64,000 nucleotides of DNA from Paenibacillus camelliae. GTDB taxonomy: Bacteria; Bacillota; Bacilli; Paenibacillales; Paenibacillaceae. The notes under the pieces are model-generated. The model did no database searches. It worked only from the letters and a program-made list of their open reading frames with translations, and was not told where the DNA came from. Within the stretch, counting starts at the first letter, position 1, and each line of letters opens with the position of its first letter. This document shows, in pieces, positions 42,599 to 50,926 of this stretch. The position numbers were made by a program, and so were the translations under genes. The stretch spans positions 434,001 to 498,000 of the forward strand of contig NZ_JAMBNY010000001.1 in NCBI RefSeq assembly GCF_023715345.1. The letters run 5' to 3'.

Positions 42599-44262
42599 AG
42601 AAACACCTCTTGCTCATGTATGCAACGATATTGATAGCCCTGCTCGAGCATAAACAACCCTCTTTTTAACGCAAATTCAGTTTCCTTACTGCCTTCCGTT
42701 ACGAGCGTATAGAACCAGGCCTCGTTGGCTCCACGTTTCGGTCTAAGCAATCTACCGATGCGCTGCGCCTCCTCTTGGCGCGAGCCAAAGCTGCCAGATA
42801 CTTGAATGGCAACTGCTGCGTCTGGTAAATCTACTGCTAGGTTTGCAATTCGTGAGACAACCAAGGTTGAAATTTCTCGATTGCGAAATTTCTTAAATAC
42901 CGCTTCTCTCTGTTCATAGTCCGTGCTTCCTGTTAGCAATGGGACACCTAGCTCGACTGACATCTCCTCCAGCTGCTCTATGTATTGACCAATAATTAGC
43001 GTTGGCAAGTCTGGATGAAGCCTCATAATTTGTTTAACTGTCGCAATCTTATTAGGATTAATAGCCGCGATCTTTAAGCGTAGTCTTGCAGATGCCGTGT
43101 TATACTGCTCTTCAGCATGAGCTGGAAGTTGAACTCGAACCTCTGTGCAGTGAACCTTTGCAATATAGGACTGTTCCTCCGCTTTTTTCCAGCTTAGATC
43201 GTACAGCTTGGGGCCGACAAGAGAGAATACATCATTCGCACAGCCATCCTCACGAATTAAAGTTGCGGTTAACCCCAGACGCCTTGTTGCTTGAATCATC
43301 GCGGTCATGCGAAATATCGGAGCGGGCAGCAACTGGACCTCATCATATATAATGAGTCCCCAATCTCGCTCGGAGAATAACTTCATATGATCATATTGAT
43401 CAGTAGACTTGTTTCGATGGGTCAAAATTGTATAGGTCGCAATCGTTATCTTCTCTACGGAACGAGCTTTACCCCCGTACAAGCCAATATCCTCTGGACT
43501 AAGCGATGTCTTGTCCAGCAGCTCATCACGCCACTGCTTCGCTGAAGTTACACTCGATGTTACGATAAGCGTAGCAGTTTGAAGACTGGCCATGACTCCA
43601 ATCCCAGTTACCGTTTTCCCGCTACCGCACGGAAGTACGATTACCCCACTACCGCCTACACGATCACGATGAAAAGCAGCGATGGCCTTGCGCTGATAAT
43701 CCCTCAGATGAAAGCTAGCCCCAGATTGAGCTTGTTGTCTGAGCTCCATATGTACAGCTTCTCCATCGTGATAACCAACTAAATCCTGAACCGCATAGCC
43801 TGCTTTCGCAAGCTCCTGCTTAAGAAAGCCGCGACCCTCCTGCTTGATTATCCATCTATTGTTAGGATGCTTAGCTTCTATCCAGCTTGAACCAAGATTC
43901 AAGCTTTCCAGCTCTTGCATCATTGCCTCGTCTCCCTGCATAATAAGCTGCTGATCATCTAGCAATAGTGTTAAGCGACCAAAGCGAGAAGCCCAAAGCT
44001 TGATTTGACTTTCGCAGGCAGCAGGCAGTGCCCCCTTGGCATATGTATGTAATAAATCAATAATTTTTTCACACTTCAGTCCTTGAGCAAGTGCGTTCCA
44101 AACGGTGACTGGTGTACATTCATAGACCTCAAATTGACCAAGCACCTTTAGGAGCTCTGTAAAGCTCCCAATCGCTGAACGTGCCTCAGCGGCGTAATGA
44201 GCCTCTCGATCTAATAGTAATGTCATATCTCGCTGCACAATCAAAACGTTCCTACGCTGCAT
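42595..44262 (-). CDS. XPB/ERCC3-type DNA helicase
   Basis: A 555-residue superfamily 2 helicase. The N-terminal domain (about 1-185) is like that of bacterial XPB. Walker A is LPCGSGKTVTG, motif II is IYDEVQLLP (DEVQ rather than DEVH), and the XPB-specific RED motif is in LTATLIREDG. The C-terminal RecA lobe has FRNREISTLVVSRIANLAVDLPDAAVAIQVS and QRIGRLLRP. Homologues unwind DNA in repair and, in eukaryotes, in TFIIH. The role in Firmicutes is unclear. The start has GGAAGGG upstream. Confidence 0.9.
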   Translation of the reverse strand: MQRRNVLIVQRDMTLLLDREAHYAAEARSAIGSFTELLKVLGQFEVYECTPVTVWNALAQGLKCEKIIDLLHTYAKGALPAACESQIKLWASRFGRLTLLLDDQQLIMQGDEAMMQELESLNLGSSWIEAKHPNNRWIIKQEGRGFLKQELAKAGYAVQDLVGYHDGEAVHMELRQQAQSGASFHLRDYQRKAIAAFHRDRVGGSGVIVLPCGSGKTVTGIGVMASLQTATLIVTSSVTSAKQWRDELLDKTSLSPEDIGLYGGKARSVEKITIATYTILTHRNKSTDQYDHMKLFSERDWGLIIYDEVQLLPAPIFRMTAMIQATRRLGLTATLIREDGCANDVFSLVGPKLYDLSWKKAEEQSYIAKVHCTEVRVQLPAHAEEQYNTASARLRLKIAAINPNKIATVKQIMRLHPDLPTLIIGQYIEQLEEMSVELGVPLLTGSTDYEQREAVFKKFRNREISTLVVSRIANLAVDLPDAAVAIQVSGSFGSRQEEAQRIGRLLRPKRGANEAWFYTLVTEGSKETEFALKRGLFMLEQGYQYRCIHEQEVFL

Positions 44263-44375
44263 ATATCTACCCTTCCTTACTGCATTCTCCTTACGTTCAG
44301 TATTGAGGTTTAACAGGTGTTTTATGCCTGTTTTACTTCATATTGCATGAAATCTATATGTAAATACGAAATCTA

Positions 44376-44384
44376 TGGTATAAT
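44376..44384 (+). promoter_or_regulatory. Extended -10 promoter element before the nuclease-fold lipoprotein
   Basis: TGGTATAAT is a perfect sigma-A -10 box with the TGN extension. No good -35 hexamer lies 16-18 bp upstream, as is common for extended -10 promoters. Transcription would start near 44391, giving a leader of about 50 nt with CGGAGGA before the ATG. Confidence 0.55.
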
Positions 44385-44441
44385 AGCTATAATTATCGTT
44401 CTTTTTTTACGATTTTCGACATTTCGGAGGATATTCTTTAC

Positions 44442-45272
44442 ATGAGGAATTTGATTTGTGTCGCCATTCTTGCAGCAGCTTTTATATTCATTAGCGCATG
44501 CTCTGGACTACCTTCTGCGACTTCAAATATGAAAGAGAATACCTGGTATCCTATTGGTAAAATTATTAATAACAACACCTTCGAAATCATTGTTGGTGAT
44601 CATATTGAGCAAGTAACCTTTTTATCTATTGACGTTGTTAATATTAATCATGAAATACTTGGAGATCGGATTTATGAATTTATTTCCGATCAATTAACTA
44701 ACTCGCAGGAGGTAATGCTTAGCTTTGATCAAGAAATGCGTAATGAAAACGGTCAGCTGCTTGCCATAGTCAAGCTTAGAGACGGTACGATTATGAATGA
44801 ATTGCTTCTTGAGACAGGCTATGCAAAAGTGCTAGTTACAGAGCCAAATATTAAAATGGAAAACATTTATAAAAAGTTTGAACAGCTTGCGAAAACAAAC
44901 AAAGTCGGGCTTTGGTTTGATGAGCAGGAAACGAGCAATGATGATGTCACATTAAAGGCTGCACCCTATACAGGTATTCGATTAACAGTTGTGAAGGATG
45001 ATCAGAAGGCATTGGTTTCAAACTATACTTCTCAGGACTTAGATTTAAGCCAGTGGAAGCTTGTAAGTGTTACTGGGAATCAAATCTATATATTTGAGGA
45101 CTTGGTGCTTGAACCAGGTGAAACAGCAGCAATCTATGCAAGGAGTATGGAACGTATACCTGAGAAAATCGCTTTCTACTGGGGTAATGATCTCGTATGG
45201 GATCTGAATGAAAAGGAAAGCGCTGAGCTGTATAACACAAATAACGAGCTTATCGCTGAGTGGAATGAATAA
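44442..45272 (+). CDS. Lipoprotein with a degenerate staphylococcal-nuclease fold and a lamin-tail domain
   Basis: 276 residues. The lipobox ISAC (Cys20) follows a hydrophobic signal. Residues about 35-165 follow the thermonuclease (SNase) pattern strand by strand, but the catalytic positions are gone: the usual DGDT reads NNNT, the R of RLLGIDAPE reads T (VTFLSIDVVN) and its E reads N, and the R of YGRLLA reads Q (NGQLLAIV). Residues about 180-276 look like a lamin-tail (LTD) domain (LVSNYTSQDLDLSQWKLVS, LEPGETAAIYA, DLVWDLNEKESAELYN). It is likely a surface-exposed binding protein rather than a nuclease. Monocistronic: its own promoter, and a terminator overlapping its end. Confidence 0.8.
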   Translation: MRNLICVAILAAAFIFISACSGLPSATSNMKENTWYPIGKIINNNTFEIIVGDHIEQVTFLSIDVVNINHEILGDRIYEFISDQLTNSQEVMLSFDQEMRNENGQLLAIVKLRDGTIMNELLLETGYAKVLVTEPNIKMENIYKKFEQLAKTNKVGLWFDEQETSNDDVTLKAAPYTGIRLTVVKDDQKALVSNYTSQDLDLSQWKLVSVTGNQIYIFEDLVLEPGETAAIYARSMERIPEKIAFYWGNDLVWDLNEKESAELYNTNNELIAEWNE

Positions 45273-45301
45273 TTCCACATCAGTGATAAGCTCGTTTTTT
45301 A
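45244..45301 (+). terminator. Terminator overlapping the end of the SNase-fold gene
   Basis: ACGAGCTTATC and GCTGA.TGGAAT on the left pair with ATTCCA.TCAG and GATAAGCTCGT on the right, followed by six T. The left arm is the last codons of the gene, so the stop codon lies in the loop. The palindrome may also serve the converging amidohydrolase gene. Confidence 0.9.
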
Positions 45302-45308
45302 GTTTGCT

Positions 45309-46502
45309 TTATTGAGCTTGAACTTGATTCGCATAATGCTCAGCAGCTTCAACCAGCATGCGAATAGCAAGCTTCATCGAACGCTCATCCAGATCAAAGC
45401 GCGGGTGATGATGCGCATATACAGCACCGGCTGCTTCGCTTCCTGCACCAACAAACATAAAACACCCTGGCACTTCCTTTAAGTAAAAAGCGAAATCCTC
45501 TGCAATCATAATCGGAGCTGCTTCCTCAGTGTTTTCATCCCCCACAATCGTGCGAGCGACCTCTAACACGCGATTCGCCTCAGCCTGGTCATTAACTACT
45601 GCCGGGTAGCCTTTTTTCAGCTCGTAACGATACGTTGCTCCATGCAGCTCACAAAGCTTTTGAATCGTTTTTTCGACCTTATTTTGAGCAATCTCGCGAC
45701 TTCTCTCATCAAAGGTACGAATCGTCCCCTTCAGCAAGCAACGCTCAGCAATGACATTATTTGCTTGTCCAGCCTGAAAAGTTCCAATGGTAACAACTGC
45801 TGGTGAGATCGGATCTATATTTCTACTGACGACCGTTTGCAGGCTTTGTACAATTTGCGAGCCAATGACGATTGCATCAATTGTATGATGCGGTACTCCA
45901 CCATGACCACCTAAGCCTTGAATTTCTACTGAGAAATCATCGACCGCGCTCATAAAGTTACCGCTTTTTGTTGCGACTTTACCATACGCTAGCGGTGTCC
46001 AAAGATGGACTCCATATATAACATCTACTCCACTAAGCGCACCTTCAGCAATCATTGACGCCGCACCGCCAGGTGCCAGCTCCTCTGCTGGCTGAAATAT
46101 TAGCCTACGCTCGCCTTTGAGCTCATGCTTTCGATGTACATAAAATTGTGCAATAGCAAGCAATGAAGAGGTATGTGCGTCATGACCACATGCATGCATC
46201 ACATTAGGTACTTTAGATGCATAATCTACAGACTTCTCATCCTGGATCGGCAGCGCGTCCATATCTGCACGTAAAGCAATTGTCGGCCCGGCCAGATCGC
46301 CTTTAATTGTAACGATGAGTCCATAATTATGTTGACAGCGTGTTACACTGCAGCCCATTTCCTCTAGACGCTGCTCAATCCATGCTGATGTACGTTTCTC
46401 GTGAAAAGAAAGCTCTGGATATTGATGAAGATAACGACGCCATGACACCGCCTGATCAAAAACTTCTTCGGTGTACCGCTCTAGCTGCTGTAATATCGTC
46501 AT
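45309..46502 (-). CDS. M20 family amidohydrolase / N-acyl-amino-acid deacylase
   Basis: A 397-residue M20D metallopeptidase. Metal-binding motifs are LRADMDALPI, NVMHACGHDAHTS and FQPAEELAPGGAASM. The dimerisation domain follows (DFSVEIQGLGGHGGVPHHT), and the end has IAEDFAFYL and AHHHPRFDLDE. Relatives include hippurate hydrolase, N-acetyl-diaminopimelate deacetylase and YxeP. Which acylated amino acid is used cannot be read. TAAGGAGGT precedes the ATG. Confidence 0.9.
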   Translation of the reverse strand: MTILQQLERYTEEVFDQAVSWRRYLHQYPELSFHEKRTSAWIEQRLEEMGCSVTRCQHNYGLIVTIKGDLAGPTIALRADMDALPIQDEKSVDYASKVPNVMHACGHDAHTSSLLAIAQFYVHRKHELKGERRLIFQPAEELAPGGAASMIAEGALSGVDVIYGVHLWTPLAYGKVATKSGNFMSAVDDFSVEIQGLGGHGGVPHHTIDAIVIGSQIVQSLQTVVSRNIDPISPAVVTIGTFQAGQANNVIAERCLLKGTIRTFDERSREIAQNKVEKTIQKLCELHGATYRYELKKGYPAVVNDQAEANRVLEVARTIVGDENTEEAAPIMIAEDFAFYLKEVPGCFMFVGAGSEAAGAVYAHHHPRFDLDERSMKLAIRMLVEAAEHYANQVQAQ

Positions 46503-46814
46503 GCAGTTACCTCCTTATCCTTTAGATCAAAATTCTTATTATAGTGTAACAGAAAAATCGTAACAGCGGTAATGCTGTAATGGATGAATCTAGTAATGTT
46601 ATATCGCGCTCGAGGTATTTTGTCTATCAGTAATGCTTGCACTAGCCAATGAAACATACTATCATTATGAAAGAATAGCTCGATACTAGATTTGTATAGA
46701 TCATCCGTTCCATCGCATATTGCTTTGGACAGATTGCAGAGCAGCCTACTGCTATGAGAATCGAAACTCGTAGTTAGATGACACTTCACAACTAATGTTA
46801 TAGGAGGAACAGGA
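46503..46814. other. Intergenic region without recognisable gene
   Basis: 312 bp between the amidohydrolase and yugN, which are divergent. It must hold both promoters. I see ribosome binding sites at each end (TAAGGAGGT on the left, AGGAGGAACAGG on the right), but no convincing -35/-10 pair, no conserved RNA and no hairpin of note. Confidence 0.5.
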
Positions 46815-47159
46815 ATGATTATCGAAAATTCCGGACTTAACGGGCTCAAAAGTGAGCTTGGCTATCTTGATGAAGCAGCAGAAAAAGCTGGCTTTTTCCG
46901 TGGCCAATGGGAATACACTCGTGCTACATATGATTTGAAAATTGAAGACTCGCAATCTGAAGATGTATACTATCTTCGTGTGAACACACGTGCGATTGAA
47001 GGTAAGCTTGAAAATCCACATGCTGTGCTTATTATTGAGGACGTATACATTGGTCTTTCTACGTTTCCGCATGGTCTTGACTATGAAACACCTATTCCTA
47101 AGCATGTTATGGATGTTGCAAACAAAGGTATTCAAGCTTTATATTCTGCATTAAGCTAA
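46815..47159 (+). CDS. YugN-like family protein
   Basis: A 114-residue soluble protein of the YugN family (EYTRATYDLKIED, YYLRVNTRAIEGKLE, HGLDYETPIPKHVMD). The function is unknown. AGGAGG precedes ATG. It is followed 15 bp later by ftsW, so it may be co-transcribed with it. Confidence 0.85.
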   Translation: MIIENSGLNGLKSELGYLDEAAEKAGFFRGQWEYTRATYDLKIEDSQSEDVYYLRVNTRAIEGKLENPHAVLIIEDVYIGLSTFPHGLDYETPIPKHVMDVANKGIQALYSALS

Positions 47160-47174
47160 TAAAGAGGTAATATT

Positions 47175-48374
47175 ATGAAAGCTCCGCAAAAAACTAGTAA
47201 AGGTAGACCAGATTTTCTACTTCTAATTATGACGCTAATACTTGTCGGTTTCGGTCTAGTAATGGTGTTTAGCGCGAGCTCAAGTGTTGCGGTTGTATCT
47301 GCAGGAATGAATTTTGATGCTCTTTACTTTACGAAGCGCCAGTTCATATTTGCTGGCCTTGGTGTGTTCATGATGTTTTTCATTATGAACATTCCGTTCC
47401 GCAGATTCAAAAAGCTGCAAATTCTTTTCTTTATTCCAGTCATTATTATGCTAATACTCGTACCGATTATCGCGCCGGAAATTAATGGTGCGCGAAGCTG
47501 GTTCGGATATGCAGGTCTCGGGATACAGCCTACAGAGTTCGCTAAAATTGCCCTTATAGTATATTTAGGAGCACTGATATCGAAGAAGGGAGAAAAGTTT
47601 CGTGACTTTAAGCGCGGACTACTCCCTGTTCTTATCATCATCGCATTTATATGCGGACTAATTATGTTACAGCCTGACCTTGGCGCCGTTATCGTAATTG
47701 CTGGTAGTGCGGGTATGATGATCTGGGCATCAGGCGCGAAGCTAAAGCATTTATTGTTAACATTGCTTGGCGGAACCGCTATTCTTACACCGATCGTCAC
47801 CTATTCGATTCTAACGAATCCAACTGCCTGGAATTATCGAATCGCAAGGTTCACGGCTTTCCTTGATCCAATCGGGAATGCTCAGGACAGTGCATGGCAG
47901 CTTGTATCTTCACTGCAAGCCTTTGGGCATGGCGGCTTTATTGGAGCTGGTTTCGGAGAAAGTATTCAAAAGCTTCATTATTTGAAATATCCATACAGTG
48001 ACTTTATTTTTGCTGTTATTGCTGAGGAGCTTGGCTTTATTGGAGCTGCATTGTTCCTTATCTTTATGATTATTTTCTTATGGAGAGGCTTTATCGTCGC
48101 TGTTCGCTGCCCGGATCAGTTCGGAATGTTAACAGGTATTGGCATCGTATCACTGATTGCTTTTCAAGCCTTTATTAATATTGGCGGTGTTTCCGGAGCA
48201 ATTCCTCTAACAGGGGTTACGCTGCCATTCATAAGCTACGGGGGCTCCTCTATTCTTGCTATGCTCATGGGCATGGGAATATTGCTGAGCATCTCAAGAG
48301 AGTATTATCAGGTGATGGACAAGACGACAATTACATCTACGACAACGAAAAAAACGACTGTTCCTATCGATTAG
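47175..48374 (+). CDS. ftsW: Cell-division lipid II polymerase FtsW
   Basis: 399 residues with ten predicted membrane helices. It is a SEDS-family peptidoglycan glycosyltransferase that works with a class B penicillin-binding protein at the septum. Family signatures: GLVMVFSASSSVA, NGARSWFGYAGLGIQPTEFAKI, LQPDLGAVIVIAGSAGMMIWASGA, FAVIAEELGFIGA, and GVTLPFISYGGSS. In B. subtilis ftsW neighbours ylaN, which here is only 570 bp away. AGAGGTAAT precedes ATG. Confidence 0.94.
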   Translation: MKAPQKTSKGRPDFLLLIMTLILVGFGLVMVFSASSSVAVVSAGMNFDALYFTKRQFIFAGLGVFMMFFIMNIPFRRFKKLQILFFIPVIIMLILVPIIAPEINGARSWFGYAGLGIQPTEFAKIALIVYLGALISKKGEKFRDFKRGLLPVLIIIAFICGLIMLQPDLGAVIVIAGSAGMMIWASGAKLKHLLLTLLGGTAILTPIVTYSILTNPTAWNYRIARFTAFLDPIGNAQDSAWQLVSSLQAFGHGGFIGAGFGESIQKLHYLKYPYSDFIFAVIAEELGFIGAALFLIFMIIFLWRGFIVAVRCPDQFGMLTGIGIVSLIAFQAFINIGGVSGAIPLTGVTLPFISYGGSSILAMLMGMGILLSISREYYQVMDKTTITSTTTKKTTVPID

Positions 48375-48390
48375 GAGACAGTCGTTTTCT
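48351..48390 (+). terminator. Terminator overlapping the end of ftsW
   Basis: AAAACGACTGT..CCT pairs with AGG..ACAGTCGTTTT, and the last ftsW codons form the left arm. The stop codon at 48372-48374 lies at the start of the right side. Usable in both directions. Confidence 0.85.
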
Positions 48391-48415
48391 TGTCGTTCAG
48401 TTTATTATGTTCCGT

Positions 48416-48796
48416 TTATTTCAAACGCATTACTACTTCTTCTGGCTCTTCTTCTTTGAAGGCTACTCCTTCAACCTTGACGTTTACTTCAACAACTTGA
48501 AGTCCAGTCATGTTAGAAACCTGTTCTCGAACATTAAGCTGAAGCTGACGACAAACCTCTTGAATTGGGATTCCGTAGTGTACGATAATACGAAGATCAA
48601 TTGCTGCTTCTAGCTGACCTACCTCAACCGATACACCTTTTTGTACGTTTTTTCCACTTAGTCGTTTAGCAAGCCCTTCTGATATGCCACCAGACATTGC
48701 TGCAATGCCAGGCGTTTCGAGTGCTGCAAGTCCCGCTATAGTTGCTACTACATCATCAGAAATACGAATTAAACCAGTTTGAAGTTCCTCGGTCAT
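48416..48796 (-). CDS. Asp23/Gls24 family protein, second copy
   Basis: 126 residues from ATG at 48794-48796, which lies 8 bases after GAGGAG. A GTG three codons upstream would overlap the ribosome site. It carries the Asp23 core GLAALETPGIAAMSGG and the strand pattern AAIDLRIIVHYGIPIQEVCRQLQLNV. It is more like YqhY-type paralogues than YloU and ends in an acidic stretch EEEPEEVVMRLK. Probably an envelope- or lipid-related factor. Confidence 0.88.
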   Translation of the reverse strand: MTEELQTGLIRISDDVVATIAGLAALETPGIAAMSGGISEGLAKRLSGKNVQKGVSVEVGQLEAAIDLRIIVHYGIPIQEVCRQLQLNVREQVSNMTGLQVVEVNVKVEGVAFKEEEPEEVVMRLK

Positions 48797-48927
48797 GTCA
48801 TTCACTCCTCAATAGGCCATATATGTACATTGTATAGGATATCATTTCCTTAATCAAGTTGAAGCACACAAATAAACAAGCTCTTTCATATTTTCCACTT
48901 TATAGTAAAACATAAAAATGTTAATAA

Positions 48928-48958
48928 ATAAAAAAAGACAATCTCTATTGAGACTGTC
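48928..48958 (-). terminator. Terminator overlapping the end of ylaN
   Basis: On the minus strand GACAGTCTC, loop AATA, GAGATTGTC (one G-U pair) then a run of T. The ylaN stop codon lies inside the hairpin. Confidence 0.85.
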
Positions 48959-49241
48959 CCTTCTGATCCAACGCTTCATATAATACAGCCAGATTGCGTT
49001 CTAGTCGACTTAATATTTCTTTTCCCTCTATCTCGGAAACTAAGCCGATACGAATTGCAAAATCAACCTCACGTGAAAATCCATACATTTGTGTATCAAG
49101 TACTTCTTCGTATAATGGACATTGACGGGTAGTAAGATTCGCCATCTGGACTTCAATAAGCTTTTCTATTTTAGCTGCATCCTCCTGCAGAAGACGTAGT
49201 GCTCGTTCAGTTAATAATTCAGTGCGCTCTAGTGCAGACAT
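48945..49241 (-). CDS. ylaN: YlaN family iron-responsive protein
   Basis: A 98-residue helical protein that closely follows YlaN ([55 protein letters not shown]). In Bacillus and Staphylococcus YlaN binds iron, interacts with Fur and becomes essential when iron is short. AAGGAGGG precedes the ATG by 5 bases. It is close to ftsW as in B. subtilis but on the opposite strand. Confidence 0.92.
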   Translation of the reverse strand: MSALERTELLTERALRLLQEDAAKIEKLIEVQMANLTTRQCPLYEEVLDTQMYGFSREVDFAIRIGLVSEIEGKEILSRLERNLAVLYEALDQKGQSQ

Positions 49242-49395
49242 CGAATCCCTCCTTCACTGCTTCTCCAACAACTTTACCTCTCTTTATATTAGACGAAAAA
49301 CAAGATAAGTACAAGGATAAACTAGTGTGAACATGAATAAAAGCTTGATTCAATAGCTCTAGCCTTGATTACTGATTTACTGTTGTTGATCACAT

Positions 49396-49425
49396 TAAAA
49401 AAGCACCTCTCCACTGGAGAAGTGC
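49396..49425 (-). terminator. Terminator after the HPr-like gene
   Basis: On the minus strand GGCACTTCTCC, loop AGT, GGAGAGGTGC then TTTTTT, 13 bp after the gene's stop codon. Two G-U pairs are in the stem. Confidence 0.85.
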
Positions 49426-49437
49426 CCGATTCATCAT

Positions 49438-49680
49438 TTACTCTGAAATAATCGTAACGTTCAAGCTATGCTTAGCAAAAACTTCAGACATTGCTTTTTT
49501 AGCTTCTTCTGCGTCTGGTCCATGAACATGCAGCTCATAAGCGTGACCGCCCACTAACGTTGTGAACAAGCCTAAAATACTTTTGACATCAATGTATTTG
49601 CTATCAGCCTGTAGCACGATAGACGAAGTAAATTTACTCGCCGCTTGTGAAATTTCGACAATTGCCGCGTTATTCGACAT
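49438..49680 (-). CDS. HPr-like protein lacking the phosphocarrier histidine
   Basis: 80 residues from ATG at 49678-49680 behind GGAGGGATC. From residue 11 (QAASKFTSSIVLQ) it aligns with HPr from position 24. The regulatory Ser46 region is kept (IDVKSILGLFTT for VNLKSIMGVMSL), and so are the last strands and helix. The first strand and the GIHARPAT active-site loop are missing. The position of His15 reads Asn in the best alignment. It therefore cannot carry PTS phosphate like HPr. It could be a Crh-like co-regulator phosphorylated on Ser, or a structural paralogue. Monocistronic. Confidence 0.85.
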   Translation of the reverse strand: MSNNAAIVEISQAASKFTSSIVLQADSKYIDVKSILGLFTTLVGGHAYELHVHGPDAEEAKKAMSEVFAKHSLNVTIISE

Positions 49681-49769
49681 GGGAGATCCCTCCATAGAAA
49701 AATAAGTTTTATATAGTTACCATCATACATTGAAATAGAGTAACCTTCAAGCATTTTCCAAATAAAATA

Positions 49770-50891
49770 TTAAGCTTTTAATTGCTCCGGATTCAATGCT
49801 TGCAAATCAGGAGTGACAAATTGTCCATCCTTGCGAATGAGCTCGCCATCAAAGTATATTTCGCCACCGCCGTAGTCTGCTCGCTGAATTAATACAAGGT
49901 CCCAATGAATCGCACTGTTGTTTCCATTGTCGCAAGTTTTATAGCATTGACCTGGTGTGAAGTGAAGGCTGCCTGCGATCTTTTCATCAAATAGTATGTC
50001 ATTCATTGGGTGCAGAATATACGGATTAAAGCCGATAGCAAATTCTCCTATGTAACGTGATCCTTCATCCGTATCCAATATCTGATTTAATTTCTCCGTT
50101 TGATCTCCTGCTTCAGCATGAACGATTTTACCTTTTTCAAAGGTCAACTTCACATTTTGAAATGTAGTTCCACCATACACCGTAGGCGTATTATAGTGGA
50201 TGGTGCCTTCCACCGAATCGCGAATTGGTGCAGAGTAAACTTCTCCGTCAGGAATATTGCGATGTCCGGAGCATTTTTTTGCTCCGATTCCTTTTATGGA
50301 GAACGAAAGCTCTGTTCCTGGAGCTGTAATGCGAACTTGATCAGCATTGCTCATTCGTTGATAGAGCGCCTCCATTGCCACTTCCATTTTCGCATAATCA
50401 AGATTGCATACATTGAAATAGAAATCCTCAAATGCTTCTGTGCTCATACCAGCTAGCTGGGCCATCGATGCATTTGGATAGCGTAGGATGACCCATTTTG
50501 TGTGATTCACTCTTTGCTCCATATGCACCTTTTTAAGATGAATCGATTCATACCATTTCATTTGCTGCTCAGGCACATCTTTTAGTTCGTTTACATTATC
50601 GCTTGCTCGGATGCCGATATATCCGTGCATTTTTTTCATTTTTGCAAGATCAAGCTCAGCCCATAATTCGATTTGTTCCTTAGACGCATGCTTCAACAAA
50701 CTGCGAGTAACGGCGCGATGACTAAGCTCTACGAACGGCCGACCACCGCGATTACTCACCTCTTCAACAAGCGCCTTTACGAGCTCTATCTCTTCCCCAA
50801 TCATTTCAATCAAAATGTTTTCACCCGGTTGTACATCGATCGAATATTGCACTAGATTACGAGCCAATTGATCAATTCTACTGTCACGCAT
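49770..50891 (-). CDS. Aminopeptidase, M29 family (AmpS-like)
   Basis: A 373-residue two-metal exopeptidase. Seen: the N-terminal QYSIDVQPGENILIEMIGEE, metal-ligand Glu residues in FSIKGIGAKKCSGHRNIPDGEVYSAP and GSRYIGEFAIGFNP, and the C-terminal NSAIHWDLVLIQRADYGGGEIYFDGELI with a metal-binding His and Asp. It trims N-terminal residues from peptides in the cytoplasm. GGGGGAATG precedes the ATG. Confidence 0.93.
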   Translation of the reverse strand: MRDSRIDQLARNLVQYSIDVQPGENILIEMIGEEIELVKALVEEVSNRGGRPFVELSHRAVTRSLLKHASKEQIELWAELDLAKMKKMHGYIGIRASDNVNELKDVPEQQMKWYESIHLKKVHMEQRVNHTKWVILRYPNASMAQLAGMSTEAFEDFYFNVCNLDYAKMEVAMEALYQRMSNADQVRITAPGTELSFSIKGIGAKKCSGHRNIPDGEVYSAPIRDSVEGTIHYNTPTVYGGTTFQNVKLTFEKGKIVHAEAGDQTEKLNQILDTDEGSRYIGEFAIGFNPYILHPMNDILFDEKIAGSLHFTPGQCYKTCDNGNNSAIHWDLVLIQRADYGGGEIYFDGELIRKDGQFVTPDLQALNPEQLKA

Positions 50892-50926
50892 GAATCATTC
50901 CCCCTATACGCTTCCTTCAACAAATT

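Noticed and set aside
46499..47135. Minus-strand open frames opposite yugN and its upstream region
   Set aside because: Antisense shadows of yugN, without start signals and with unlikely composition.
49681..49754. A missing first part of HPr in another frame
   Set aside because: No reading frame here encodes a GIHARPA-type loop, so a frameshift explanation is not supported.
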